A stretch of 64,000 bases of DNA from Porticoccaceae bacterium (GTDB taxonomy: Bacteria > Pseudomonadota > Gammaproteobacteria > Pseudomonadales > Porticoccaceae), in NCBI GenBank assembly GCA_024644595.1, contig JAHEHL010000009.1, positions 83,412 to 147,411 of the forward strand, written 5' to 3'. The notes beneath the pieces are model-generated. The model saw only the letters and a program-made list of their open reading frames with translations, did no database searches and was not told the origin of the DNA. The translations under genes and the position numbers were made by a program. Of the stretch, positions 1-8,314 are shown piece after piece. Within the stretch, counting starts at the first letter, position 1; each line of letters begins with the position of its first letter.

Positions 1-625
1 TCAATTCTTCGCGCAGCCGACGCACCAGATGCATCACCTGCAAACCCGAGCTATTGATTGCTCCAATCGGCATCACCAACGGATCGACCACTACATCGCT
101 GTAATGAATGCCGTAGTCAGCCGCGCGTTCAATAATTTTCTTGGCGACTTTAAAACGCTCATTTGGATCTTCAGAAATACCGGTCTCATCATTGGAGATC
201 GCCACAACTGAGGCACCGTATTTGGCTACCAGCGGCAGGACACGCTCAAGAACTTCATCTTCACCGGTCACAGAGTTAACCAGCGCTTTACCCTGATAAA
301 CAGACAGGCCGGCTTCCAGTGCTTCGATAATCGACGAATCAATACTCAGTGGTACATCGGTAATCGACTGCACCAGCTGAATAGCCTCGGCGAGAATCCG
401 TGGCTCATCGGCTAACGGGATACCCGCATTGACGTCGAGCATCTGGGCACCCGCCGCTACCTGCGCCAGCGCATCGGATTCGACGCGGCTGTAGTCACCA
501 TTTTTCATTTCTTCGGCGAGAATCTTGCGCCCGGTGGGATTGATGCGCTCACCAATAATCACAAATGGCTGATCAAAGCCAATTTTGACTTCTCGAGTAG
601 CGGAACTGATGGTGGTGATAGTCAT
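1..625 (-). CDS. Methyltetrahydrofolate:corrinoid methyltransferase (MeTr/DHPS-like), partial
   Basis: The ATG at 625 follows a strong ribosome site (GGAGAGAG) and the frame stays open to base 1, so 208 residues are visible and the C-terminus is missing. The translation has the pterin-binding TIM-barrel pattern: an early IIGERINPTGRK segment, then LDVNAG, IDSS and a NSVTGE strand, as in the family of AcsE/MeTr and the folate domain of MetH. Known family members move a methyl group between a corrinoid protein and tetrahydrofolate. It lies 16 nt downstream of the MetF-like gene and is the last visible gene of the minus-strand methyl-transfer operon, so I infer that it loads methyl groups from the corrinoid protein encoded at 3034-3732 onto THF. 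Its direction in vivo is inference; the family assignment is firm. Confidence 0.88.
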   Translation of the reverse strand, partial: MTITTISSATREVKIGFDQPFVIIGERINPTGRKILAEEMKNGDYSRVESDALAQVAAGAQMLDVNAGIPLADEPRILAEAIQLVQSITDVPLSIDSSIIEALEAGLSVYQGKALVNSVTGEDEVLERVLPLVAKYGASVVAISNDETGISEDPNERFKVAKKIIERAADYGIHYSDVVVDPLVMPIGAINSSGLQVMHLVRRLREEL

Positions 626-641
626 GTCTCTCTCCAAAAAA

Positions 642-1628
642 TTATCGGTTCGGATGCCAGGGAGAACGATCTCCTAGCACCCGGGTTTTTTCTACGATCT
701 CGGCAATTCGGTGTTCCTGCTTGTAAGCCATCAGGTGCACGCCGCTGACGCCCTTCATCTCACGAATCTGCTCAACCATCTCGATACAGATATTAACCCC
801 TTCCTGCTTTTGATCTTCGGCGCCAGCGAGACGCTTGATCACTGCATCGGGAATATGCACACCGGCAACATTTTTGCGAATCCACTCCGCGGACTTGGCC
901 GACGCGAGCGGGCCGACACCAGGCAGAATATAAACTTTCTCATGCAATCCCATATCACAGACTTGAGCCATATAGTTTTTCAGCATGTCGATATCAAAAC
1001 AGTACTGAGTCTGCACAAACTGGGCACCGGCAGCGACTTTTTTCGCCAGTCGCAGCGGCCGATAGTCAAACGGCGGAGCAAAAGGATTAGCCGCCGCACC
1101 GAGAAATATCTGCGGTGGCGCGGTCAGCTTGCGCCCGCTTAAAAATTGTCCGTCATCACGCATACCACGCAACATCGACAGCGAGGTCATGCAATCCATA
1201 TCGAAAACCGGTTTAGCTTCCGGGTGGTCACCAGACTGCACTCCATCACCAGTGAGACAGAGAATATTCGAAACGCCCATAGCCGACGCGCCGAGCACAT
1301 CGCCCTGCATAGCGATACGATTTTTATCGCGACAGGAGATCTGCATAATCATTGAATAGCCGCGCCGAGTCAGCAGTGCACACATACCGACGCTGGACAT
1401 ATGGCAGTTGGCTCCAGAGCCGTCAGTGGCATTGATTGCATCGACATAGCCGTCAAACATCTGCGCTCGCTCATAGACTTCGGCCGGATCCGCAGAGTCC
1501 GGTGGTGCAATTTCAGCGGTCACTGCAAACTGGCCAGCACGCAAAACACGCTCAAAGCGCCCGGGCGAGACATGACCCGGCAATATCGGCAGGTTTTCGC
1601 CCGCTAAGGGTTCATCATCAAAAATCAT
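642..1628 (-). CDS. metF: Methylenetetrahydrofolate reductase, MetF-like
   Basis: A 328-residue protein with the MetF TIM-barrel: an early catalytic-type glutamate in TAEIAPP (Glu39) and the TGD strand (Asp128) that contacts the flavin in this family. It should interconvert 5-methyl-THF and 5,10-methylene-THF. Its start overlaps the stop of the upstream cysteine-rich gene by ATGA, so the two are translationally coupled. In this operon the useful direction would be oxidation of methyl-THF made by demethylation. It may be a second MetF in the genome besides the biosynthetic one; the rest of the genome is not visible. The assignment to the family is secure, the oxidative role is inferred from neighbours. 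Confidence 0.88.
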   Translation of the reverse strand: MIFDDEPLAGENLPILPGHVSPGRFERVLRAGQFAVTAEIAPPDSADPAEVYERAQMFDGYVDAINATDGSGANCHMSSVGMCALLTRRGYSMIMQISCRDKNRIAMQGDVLGASAMGVSNILCLTGDGVQSGDHPEAKPVFDMDCMTSLSMLRGMRDDGQFLSGRKLTAPPQIFLGAAANPFAPPFDYRPLRLAKKVAAGAQFVQTQYCFDIDMLKNYMAQVCDMGLHEKVYILPGVGPLASAKSAEWIRKNVAGVHIPDAVIKRLAGAEDQKQEGVNICIEMVEQIREMKGVSGVHLMAYKQEHRIAEIVEKTRVLGDRSPWHPNR

Positions 1629-2086
1629 ATCTCAGCGATCCCCAATTTTTTCCTTACCTCACGCAACCAGGCACTGGTGCCATTGAGACGCGAATCCAGA
1701 GGTGGTTGAATCACCTGGATGGTCGACTGCGGTTCACCAATGCGCTGACTGCCCTCCCAAGCGGTGACCCAGACACAGGTCATATCCGGCTTGACCTCGC
1801 AGCTGCCATCACCGCGCACACCGCCACAGGGGCCATTGCGCAAAGTCTTCGGACAATTCATCGGACAGGCTAGTCCGGTTGAGCCAAGTGTGCACTGGCC
1901 GCAGGATTTGGAGTCGAACAGGAACCCTTTGACAACCTTTTCGACGTCAGCAAACGGCCCGTCGAGACGCCGGTAGCCAACCTTATTCCAGACTGGATGC
2001 AGAATTAGAAGCAGTTTCTCAAAGGCTTTGTAGATCCGATGCAGCCAGCTCGCATTGCGCACAGACCAGTAGCGAACACTTTTCAT
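1625..2086 (-). CDS. MetV-like MTHFR C-terminal domain protein (cysteine-rich)
   Basis: A 153-residue protein with seven cysteines in a tight cluster (about residues 62, 65, 74, 78, 87, 96 and 104), in the pattern CGQC...CPMNC...GPCGG...C...C. This is the MTHFR C-terminal domain (Pfam family MTHFR_C), which in acetogens forms the separate subunit MetV that partners MetF and carries metal. The gene overlaps both neighbours by ATGA (1625-1628 and 2083-2086), so it is tightly coupled to metF. I infer a MetF-MetV-type complex here. Whether the cysteines hold zinc or an iron-sulphur cluster cannot be told from sequence. Confidence 0.8.
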   Translation of the reverse strand: MKSVRYWSVRNASWLHRIYKAFEKLLLILHPVWNKVGYRRLDGPFADVEKVVKGFLFDSKSCGQCTLGSTGLACPMNCPKTLRNGPCGGVRGDGSCEVKPDMTCVWVTAWEGSQRIGEPQSTIQVIQPPLDSRLNGTSAWLREVRKKLGIAEI

Positions 2087-2391
2087 TGCGCGTCTACCTT
2101 GAGACCTTTTCCAGCCACCAGCGCGGCAATGTCTTCATTGGAATAGGCTTGCTCAATCTCGCTGGCAAATTGATCGGCCAACTCTTGCGGACTGCCCTGC
2201 TCTGTAATGTTCATGCTAACCCGTCGCCAGTCCTCGAGATACTCATCACTGCCTCCGCGACCAGCGCGCATAGCCGCACGATCTATAGCCGCTTGAAAAC
2301 GGTGACTCAGAATAGTTTTGCCACGTTCGCGGCCGCGCTTAACCAGAACCTGAGCCGGAATATCACGCCAAAACACTTCTATTTTTTGCAT
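2083..2391 (-). CDS. Small conserved protein of the so-called virulence factor family
   Basis: A 102-residue protein without signal peptide or membrane segment, starting with a short beta-strand-like stretch (IEVFWRDIPAQV) and followed by a charged helical part. I recognise it as the Pfam family named Virulence_fact, whose name is historical and whose biochemical role is not known to me. A good ribosome site (GGAG) lies 6 nt before the ATG. It sits between the DUF1638 and MetV-like genes with ATGA coupling to the latter, so a role in the corrinoid/folate methyl-transfer pathway is more likely than virulence. No catalytic motif is visible. Confidence 0.7.
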   Translation of the reverse strand: MQKIEVFWRDIPAQVLVKRGRERGKTILSHRFQAAIDRAAMRAGRGGSDEYLEDWRRVSMNITEQGSPQELADQFASEIEQAYSNEDIAALVAGKGLKVDAQ

Positions 2392-2407
2392 TGCAAACTC
2401 CGCTCGG

Positions 2408-3034
2408 CTAGCTTAATTTTAAAATCTGCGCATCCAGAGCAGTGTGCAAATCACCGTATCCACAGTGATGGTGTTGAAACACTAGGTCCAAATAATCAGC
2501 GGCCTTCTGCGCCGCCAAAACCAGCTTTTGTTCCTGGCGCTGAGACAGGTAAACGAGTTTTTTATAATGGGCAAAAAACTGCTGCCGCAATTCGGGATGC
2601 TTATCGAGCTGCAACCCTCTTATGACCAAACGCTCAAAGTGCTCAACCAAAAAGTCGGTGAGATAAAATGTCCCCAACTCCTGTTCAGCAAGCGCGGAAA
2701 ACTGGTGTTCTCCAGCAAAAAACGCGTAACAGTGCGCGCCAGGCAGCCTCTCAATATTTTCTTCGGCCAGAAGCTGATCAATCTCACCACCGGTCCCGCA
2801 ATCGCCATAGGCGACAAAAATATGCTGATACTTGCCCCGATTTTCGGCGATCTTTGCCCGCAGTTTCGCCGGTATCAACTTCGGGGTGTTGTGTAACTCA
2901 GCATCGAGACACTGCAAATCCATCTGAGACCAAAGACTGCTGTGCTCGAGGCCGGTATTTTTCAGCCAGACTATTTCACGAGCCAGTGCACCGCAGGCAA
3001 TCACTAAAAGTTTTGCCTGCGTCACATCAGACAT
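2408..3034 (-). CDS. DUF1638 family protein
   Basis: A 208-residue soluble protein with the family's typical elements: an early VIACGALARE (Cys14), LDAELHNTP near residue 43-51 and YGDCGTGG (Cys79). The function of DUF1638 is unknown; it is found beside corrinoid methyltransferase genes. The conserved cysteines and the glycine-rich YGDCGTGG loop could bind a ligand or metal, but this is speculation. Its start overlaps the stop of the corrinoid-protein gene (TAATG at 3034), so both are made together. A role in corrinoid handling or in keeping cobalt reduced is a reasonable working guess from context only. Confidence 0.8.
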   Translation of the reverse strand: MSDVTQAKLLVIACGALAREIVWLKNTGLEHSSLWSQMDLQCLDAELHNTPKLIPAKLRAKIAENRGKYQHIFVAYGDCGTGGEIDQLLAEENIERLPGAHCYAFFAGEHQFSALAEQELGTFYLTDFLVEHFERLVIRGLQLDKHPELRQQFFAHYKKLVYLSQRQEQKLVLAAQKAADYLDLVFQHHHCGYGDLHTALDAQILKLS

Positions 3035-3732
3035 TAGGCAGTCTCAAGCGCCCTGCGCTCGGACACTAAACGAATCGCGGTGGTCGCCGCTTCAGCCGCA
3101 TCACGACAATAGGCGTCGGCACCTACAGCAAGACCAAACTCTTCGTTAAGCGGTGCGCCGCCAACCATAACAATGTATTTATCGCGCAGGCCCTGTTCTT
3201 TGAGCGCGTCGATAACCACTTTCATGTAGGGCATGGTGGTGGTAAGCAGAGCGGACATTCCAAGAATATCGGGCTGATGACGTTCCAGCGCCGCAAGGTA
3301 TTCTTCCACCGAGTTATTGATGCCCATGTCGTGAACTTCAAACCCGGCACCTTCCATCATCATCGCGACCAAATTTTTGCCGATATCGTGAATATCACCC
3401 TTCACGGTGCCAATCACCATCGTACCAACCGGCTTGGCGCCCGTCTCGGCCAATAATGGTTTGAGGATAGCCATCCCACCTTTCATGGAATTGGCTGCTA
3501 ACAGCACTTCCGGGACGAATAGAATTCCGTCACGGAAGTCGATGCCGACCACAGTCATACCGTCGACCAGCGCTTCGCTAAGTACACGCTCAGCTGACCA
3601 GCCACGAGAGAGCAGGATCTCAGTACCTTCTTCAATTTCTTCTTTTAGCCCGTCATACAAATCGTCATGCATCTGCAGAACCAGGTCCTCGTCGGAGAGG
3701 TCGGCCAGGATAATATCGTCTTCGTCAGACAT
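3034..3732 (-). CDS. Corrinoid (B12-binding) methyl carrier protein, MtbC/MtgC type
   Basis: A 232-residue protein made of a helical cap domain (about 1-95) and a Rossmann-like cobalamin domain. The DxHxxG signature is present (DIHDIG, His115 as lower cobalt ligand), followed by SALLTTTM and VGGAPLN, the other two conserved loops of the family. It should carry the methyl group between the MttB-like methyltransferase just upstream (26-nt gap, ribosome site AAGGAA) and the MeTr at the end of the operon. The order methyltransferase then corrinoid protein is the usual one for methylamine and betaine systems. The assignment is secure; the methyl donor is not known. Confidence 0.92.
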   Translation of the reverse strand: MSDEDDIILADLSDEDLVLQMHDDLYDGLKEEIEEGTEILLSRGWSAERVLSEALVDGMTVVGIDFRDGILFVPEVLLAANSMKGGMAILKPLLAETGAKPVGTMVIGTVKGDIHDIGKNLVAMMMEGAGFEVHDMGINNSVEEYLAALERHQPDILGMSALLTTTMPYMKVVIDALKEQGLRDKYIVMVGGAPLNEEFGLAVGADAYCRDAAEAATTAIRLVSERRALETA

Positions 3733-3758
3733 GTTTAATTCCTTAAAAAAGCGTTAAC

Positions 3759-5300
3759 TTAATAATCACGGTCGGCAAAAGAACCTTTGCGACGCGCCAT
3801 AAAGTCTAAAAGAGACTCGTCTACTGCAGGGTCAATGGCCGGTGCCTGATACTCGTTGAGCATCTTTTTCCACAATCCATTGGCGCGCTGCGCGGCATCC
3901 AGAGCGCCATCCGCAGTCCACTGCTCGAAGCTATTGTTATCTGCTACGGTCGAACGATAGAACGCAGTTTCAAAATTACGCAATGTGTGCTCCGAACCCA
4001 GATAATGTTTGCCTGGGCCCACTTCACGCACTGCATCGAGGGCCTGACCATTCTCAGACATATCCATGCCACCGAGCAGCACGCCTATCATGCTGGCCTG
4101 GTCGCAATCCATAATAAATTTCTCATACCCCATAGCCAGACCACCCTCGAGCCAACCAGCCGTGTGCAACATAAAATTAACACCGGCCAGCGCAGAGGTT
4201 TGAAGGGTATTAGCAGCCTCATAGGCTGCCTGTGCATCGGGCAGTTTGGAACCACAGAGCCCGCCGCCACTGCGGAACGGCACACCAAGGCGGCGCGCCA
4301 GAGCGGCAGCTGCGTAGATCACCATGCTTGGCTCAGGAGTACCAAAAGTCGGTGCACCAGTTGCCATTGAAACAGCCGCCGCGAAAGTGCCAAAAATGAC
4401 CGGCGCACCAGGACGAATTAACTGAGTAAAGGCAATACCGGCCAGCGCTTCGGCGAGAATTTGCGTCACGGTGCCAGCAGTGGTCACAGGCGACATCGCA
4501 CCAGCAAGAATAAAGGGTGAGATCACTGTAGCCTGATTATTGCGAGCATAAACCTTTAGTGAACCGAGCATGGTGCCGTCATAAACCATGGGCGAGTTGA
4601 CATTGATCAAGCTGGTCAAAACACAGTTCTGGTCAACAAATTCTTCACCAAACACCAGCTTGGCCATATCCACAGTATCTTGCGCACGCTCATGATGGGT
4701 CACTGAGCCCATCAATGGCTTGTCACTGTGTTTGAAGTGGCTGTAAACCATATCGAAGTGGCGCTTGTTAACCGGCAGGTCAACCGGCTCGCAGATGGTG
4801 CCGCCAGAGTGATGCAGGCCGGGCGCCATATAGGCGAGCTTTACGAAATTATCAAAATCTTCGATGGTGGCGTAACGGCGGCCTTTATCGATATCGTGAA
4901 CAAAGGGTGAGCCGTAAGCGGGAACTAAAACCGTTCGCGGTCCACCAATAATGACGTTGCGTTCAGGATTGCGCGCGTATTGTACATATTCTCTTGGCGC
5001 AGTCGCTTGAATCAGCGAGCGACACAGGCCCTTGGGGAAATGGACACGGGTGCCACGCACATCAGCACCAGCATTTTTCCAGATCTCCAGTGCTTCAGGA
5101 TCATCGAGAAAATCGATACCAATCTCTTCAAGGAGAATATCTGCGTTATCTTCAATCAGCTGCAGGCTTTCTTCGCTGAGATATTCCATATAAGGGATTT
5201 TGCGCTCGATAAAAGCCGCCTTTTCAACCACCTTATTTTCTCGTGCTTCGCGACGCCCTTCACGGCCGCCACCCTTTCTTCTACTCGCTCTTTCACTCAT
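3759..5300 (-). CDS. MttB-superfamily methyltransferase, non-pyrrolysine type
   Basis: A 513-residue protein that matches the trimethylamine methyltransferase (MttB) superfamily over its length. Archaeal trimethylamine enzymes have an in-frame amber codon for pyrrolysine; this frame has none, which places it with the non-pyrrolysine homologues such as the glycine betaine (MtgB), proline betaine and carnitine enzymes. It should transfer a methyl group from a quaternary amine to the corrinoid protein encoded downstream. The N-terminus is very basic (RASRRKGGGREGRREAR), more so than typical. The gene follows a demethylating flavoenzyme gene after 213 nt of non-coding DNA. Glycine betaine is the favoured substrate because of that neighbour, but it is not proven. 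Confidence 0.88.
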   Translation of the reverse strand: MSERASRRKGGGREGRREARENKVVEKAAFIERKIPYMEYLSEESLQLIEDNADILLEEIGIDFLDDPEALEIWKNAGADVRGTRVHFPKGLCRSLIQATAPREYVQYARNPERNVIIGGPRTVLVPAYGSPFVHDIDKGRRYATIEDFDNFVKLAYMAPGLHHSGGTICEPVDLPVNKRHFDMVYSHFKHSDKPLMGSVTHHERAQDTVDMAKLVFGEEFVDQNCVLTSLINVNSPMVYDGTMLGSLKVYARNNQATVISPFILAGAMSPVTTAGTVTQILAEALAGIAFTQLIRPGAPVIFGTFAAAVSMATGAPTFGTPEPSMVIYAAAALARRLGVPFRSGGGLCGSKLPDAQAAYEAANTLQTSALAGVNFMLHTAGWLEGGLAMGYEKFIMDCDQASMIGVLLGGMDMSENGQALDAVREVGPGKHYLGSEHTLRNFETAFYRSTVADNNSFEQWTADGALDAAQRANGLWKKMLNEYQAPAIDPAVDESLLDFMARRKGSFADRDY

Positions 5301-5513
5301 CCTGCACCATCCGTTTAAGGGCCCGAAGCGCCCTGCTCAGTAGTCTAATAATTCGCGAGTGTGTGCCTGTTTACCAAGTTCCGCATCCAGCTTCGCGACC
5401 GTCTGATACATCTACGCGACACCGCCTTTTTAGATCATCGGCGACGCTTTTTTTGCCTGCCAGAGAAAGCAACCCTCAGCCAGCAATCACAACACCCCTA
5501 AACCAGCACCTTG
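5301..5513 (-). promoter_or_regulatory. 213-nt leader between the flavoenzyme and mttB-like genes
   Basis: No credible open frame is present. Read on the minus strand, a small GC-rich hairpin (AGGGC / GCCCT with loop GCTTCGG) lies 14-30 nt before the mttB-like start. No clear terminator (stem plus T run) follows the flavoenzyme stop at 5514. The stretch may contain a promoter or a processing site that lets the methyltransferase part be expressed apart from the flavoenzyme. I could not find convincing -35/-10 boxes. Confidence 0.3.
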
Positions 5514-8027
5514 CTACGCACGCAAGGCACTGTTGTTCGCATCAAAGGGAGACTCTTCAATCACTGTAGCGCGGTAGCGCTCACCGAGAATTTCGATCTC
5601 CAACTCTGTCCCAATGGCTGCGTAGCCCGCTTTAACAATGCCCAGAGCCAGCGATTTTTCAGTGCGAAAGCCATAACCTCCAGACGTGGCACGGCCAACC
5701 AGAATGCCGTCCTTGTAGAGACCCTCGGAACCACGGGCATCAGCGTCTTTAATTCCATGCACTTCCAGCGTCGCAAACGCGTTTTCAAAACCGCGCTCTT
5801 GCCATGCTTGCAGCGCTTGCTTGCCGACAAAATCACACTCTTTGTCGAGCTTCACAAAGCGATCGAGACCAGACTCCAGCGCCGCGTATTCAATCGACAT
5901 TTCGCGCGGGATAAGACGATAGGATTTCTCCAGTCGCATGGAGTCCATCGCGCGGATACCAAACGGCTTGATATCAAATTCAGCACCGGCCTTCATCAGC
6001 TCATCGAAGATATAGTTTTGCATTTCGATGGGGTGATGCAGCTCCCAGCCCAGCTCACCGACAAAGTTCACTCGCAGCGCTTCAGCCTGCGCATAGCCGA
6101 CATTGATCGACTTACCGGTCAACCACTTAAAGCTGTCGTTGGACAGATCGCTGTCGGTCAGTTTTTGAAGAACATCGCGAGCACGCGGCCCCGCCAGCAC
6201 CAGCACACCCATCTGGGTAGTGATCTTTTGCAGATTAACTGAGCCATCTTCAGGCGCTAGCTTGGTCAGATAATCCCAGTCATGCCGCTCGTTGGCGCCA
6301 GCAAAAACCAGGTAATAGCTATTTTTAGCGCGCTTGTAGACAGTAAATTCGGCGCGCACACCACCATTTTTAGAGAGCATGTGGCAGAGACCTATGCGGC
6401 CAACAGTTACTGGCACGGTGTTGGCCAGAATCGAGTTCAACCAAGCCTCGGAACCGCGACCCGTCACGGTGCACTTAGCGAACGCCGACATATCCAGAAC
6501 ACCCACTTTGGAAGTGACATGACGGCATTCCTGACCGACGAAATCAAAGTAGTTGGAACGGCGGAAAGAGTTCTTCTCAACAATACGGCCATCATCCAGT
6601 GCTTTGGAGTGATTTTTATTCCATAGCGTATCGTCTTTATTCAGATCAGCTTCAGACAACGAGTAGTCAAGTGGCGCAAACCAGTTGGGGCGCTCCCAAC
6701 CATAGACAGTGCCAAAAACCGCACCGAGCGCTTTCATGCGATCGTAACAGGGCGAAGTCTTTAGCGGCCGCGCGGCGCTGCGTTCTTCGTCCGGATAGTG
6801 GTTTTTGAAGACGTGATCATAAGCTTCCTCGTTCTTGGTACGCAGATAACCTCGCGTCGCATAGGGACCAAAGCGACGCGGATCAACGCCCATCATGTCG
6901 ACCGTAGGCTCACCGTCGACAATCCACTCAGCGAGCTGCCAGCCAGCTCCACCAGCGGCGGTGATGCCGAAACTGTGTCCTTCATTTAACCAGAAGTTCT
7001 TTAATCCCCAGGCGGGACCCACAATCGGGTTACCATCTGGCGTATAGGCGATAGCGCCGTTATATATAGTCTTGATACCGACTTCAGCAAAGGCCGGAAC
7101 ACGGCTCATGCAGGCCTCAACATGAGGCATCAAGCGATCGAGATCGCCATTAAACAATTCATATTCAGACTGATCGCTAGGGCCATCGACATAACAGCAA
7201 GGTGCGCCCTCCTCATAGGGGCCGAGGATCATGCCGCCCGCCTCTTCACGCAGATAATAGCCGGCGTCTGATTCGCGAAGAACCGCCTGCTCAGGTAAAC
7301 CTGCCGCCTTGCGGGCGAGAATATCGGGATGCGGATCGGTGACAATGTACTGGTGCTCAACCGGAATAACCGGAATATCCAAACCGACCATCTCGCCGGT
7401 TTTGCGCGCAAAATTACCGGTACAAGAGACGACGTGCTCACAGGCAATATCGCCCTTGTCGGTCTTAACAATCCAACTGTTGTCAGGCTGCTGCTCGAGA
7501 TCGAGAACCGCTGTATTGCGATAAATTTCGGCACCGCGTGAACGGGCGCCCTTGGCCAAAGCCTGAGTCAGGTCGGCCGGCTGAATATAGCCGTCGTCTG
7601 GATGCTGAATCGCCCCGATCAAACCCTCAGTATTACACATCGGCCATACTTCTTTGACCTGCTCCGGCGTGAGAAAGTTAACCTCAACACCGACAGTCTG
7701 GGCAACACCGGAATAATATCGGTACTCGTCCATTCGGTCTTCGGTGGCCGCCAGACGAATATTGGATACGACACTAAAACCCACAGTCTGCTCAGTCTCT
7801 TTCTCCAGCTCATGATAGAAGTCGACCGAGTATTGATGCAGCTTACCCACCGAGTAACTCATATTGAACAGCGGCAACAGACCGGCAGCATGCCAAGTTG
7901 AACCCGAGGTCAACTCTTTGCGCTCAACCAGAACCACATCGCTCCAGCCTTTTTTCGCAAGATGATACAGCGTGCTGACACCGACCACGCCACCACCGAT
8001 TACTACTACTTTTGCCTTTGTCTTCAT
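5514..8027 (-). CDS. Dimethylglycine/sarcosine dehydrogenase-like flavoprotein with GcvT domain
   Basis: An 837-residue protein. The N-terminal half is a DAO-type FAD oxidoreductase with GxGxxG at residues 11-16 (GGGVVG) and the STWHAAGL motif whose histidine (His46) carries covalent FAD in dimethylglycine and sarcosine dehydrogenases. The C-terminal half (from about residue 440) is a GcvT/aminomethyltransferase folate-binding domain that captures formaldehyde as methylene-THF. Length and order match dimethylglycine dehydrogenase. It would take the product of betaine demethylation and remove another methyl group oxidatively. It is the first gene of the minus-strand cluster and is divergent from fhs. 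The exact N-methyl substrate (dimethylglycine, sarcosine or another) is not decided by the sequence. Confidence 0.87.
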   Translation of the reverse strand: MKTKAKVVVIGGGVVGVSTLYHLAKKGWSDVVLVERKELTSGSTWHAAGLLPLFNMSYSVGKLHQYSVDFYHELEKETEQTVGFSVVSNIRLAATEDRMDEYRYYSGVAQTVGVEVNFLTPEQVKEVWPMCNTEGLIGAIQHPDDGYIQPADLTQALAKGARSRGAEIYRNTAVLDLEQQPDNSWIVKTDKGDIACEHVVSCTGNFARKTGEMVGLDIPVIPVEHQYIVTDPHPDILARKAAGLPEQAVLRESDAGYYLREEAGGMILGPYEEGAPCCYVDGPSDQSEYELFNGDLDRLMPHVEACMSRVPAFAEVGIKTIYNGAIAYTPDGNPIVGPAWGLKNFWLNEGHSFGITAAGGAGWQLAEWIVDGEPTVDMMGVDPRRFGPYATRGYLRTKNEEAYDHVFKNHYPDEERSAARPLKTSPCYDRMKALGAVFGTVYGWERPNWFAPLDYSLSEADLNKDDTLWNKNHSKALDDGRIVEKNSFRRSNYFDFVGQECRHVTSKVGVLDMSAFAKCTVTGRGSEAWLNSILANTVPVTVGRIGLCHMLSKNGGVRAEFTVYKRAKNSYYLVFAGANERHDWDYLTKLAPEDGSVNLQKITTQMGVLVLAGPRARDVLQKLTDSDLSNDSFKWLTGKSINVGYAQAEALRVNFVGELGWELHHPIEMQNYIFDELMKAGAEFDIKPFGIRAMDSMRLEKSYRLIPREMSIEYAALESGLDRFVKLDKECDFVGKQALQAWQERGFENAFATLEVHGIKDADARGSEGLYKDGILVGRATSGGYGFRTEKSLALGIVKAGYAAIGTELEIEILGERYRATVIEESPFDANNSALRA

Positions 8028-8314
8028 AGACTACACTCAACTGTCATAAGAGGGGTTTAGAATATCGCCATTTTTCGCAGTGTAACTGTCAATCTGACTC
8101 TGACAGGGCGCAATTACGACAATCATATATCCGCAGGCGTCATCACTCAGGCAAGTCACGATTGCCGCGCTGGAGTCGTTTTTAGAACAGCACCGGCCGG
8201 TCTCAGAAAGCCGTGACAGCGACGCTTTGCGGAAGATGGCGTGTCCCTGGCCGAGCGGCCAGACCAATTGATCAAACAGGCCCCAAGAAAGCCTGATTAA
8301 CGGAGTAAACGAGC
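8028..8314. promoter_or_regulatory. Divergent control region between flavoenzyme gene and fhs
   Basis: This 287-bp stretch separates two divergent genes of the same pathway. It holds two copies of AACTGTCA (8039-8046 and 8084-8091) 45 bp apart, and two TGACAG copies (8101-8106, 8214-8219); 8086-8106 forms an inverted repeat CTGTCA-N9-TGACAG. Towards fhs there are two adjacent hairpins: CTGGCC-GAGC-GGCCAG (8247-8262) and CAGGC/GCCTG (8277-8295), just before the fhs ribosome site. A 99-codon frame crossing the region on the minus strand does not look coding. No regulator gene is nearby. Confidence 0.4.

Noticed and set aside
2083..2391. Calling this gene a virulence factor
   Set aside because: The name comes from a family label; context shows a metabolic operon and nothing suggests pathogenicity.
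5511..6242. 243-codon plus-strand frame opposite the flavoenzyme gene
   Set aside because: It lies fully antisense to a well-supported dehydrogenase and its translation resembles no protein family.
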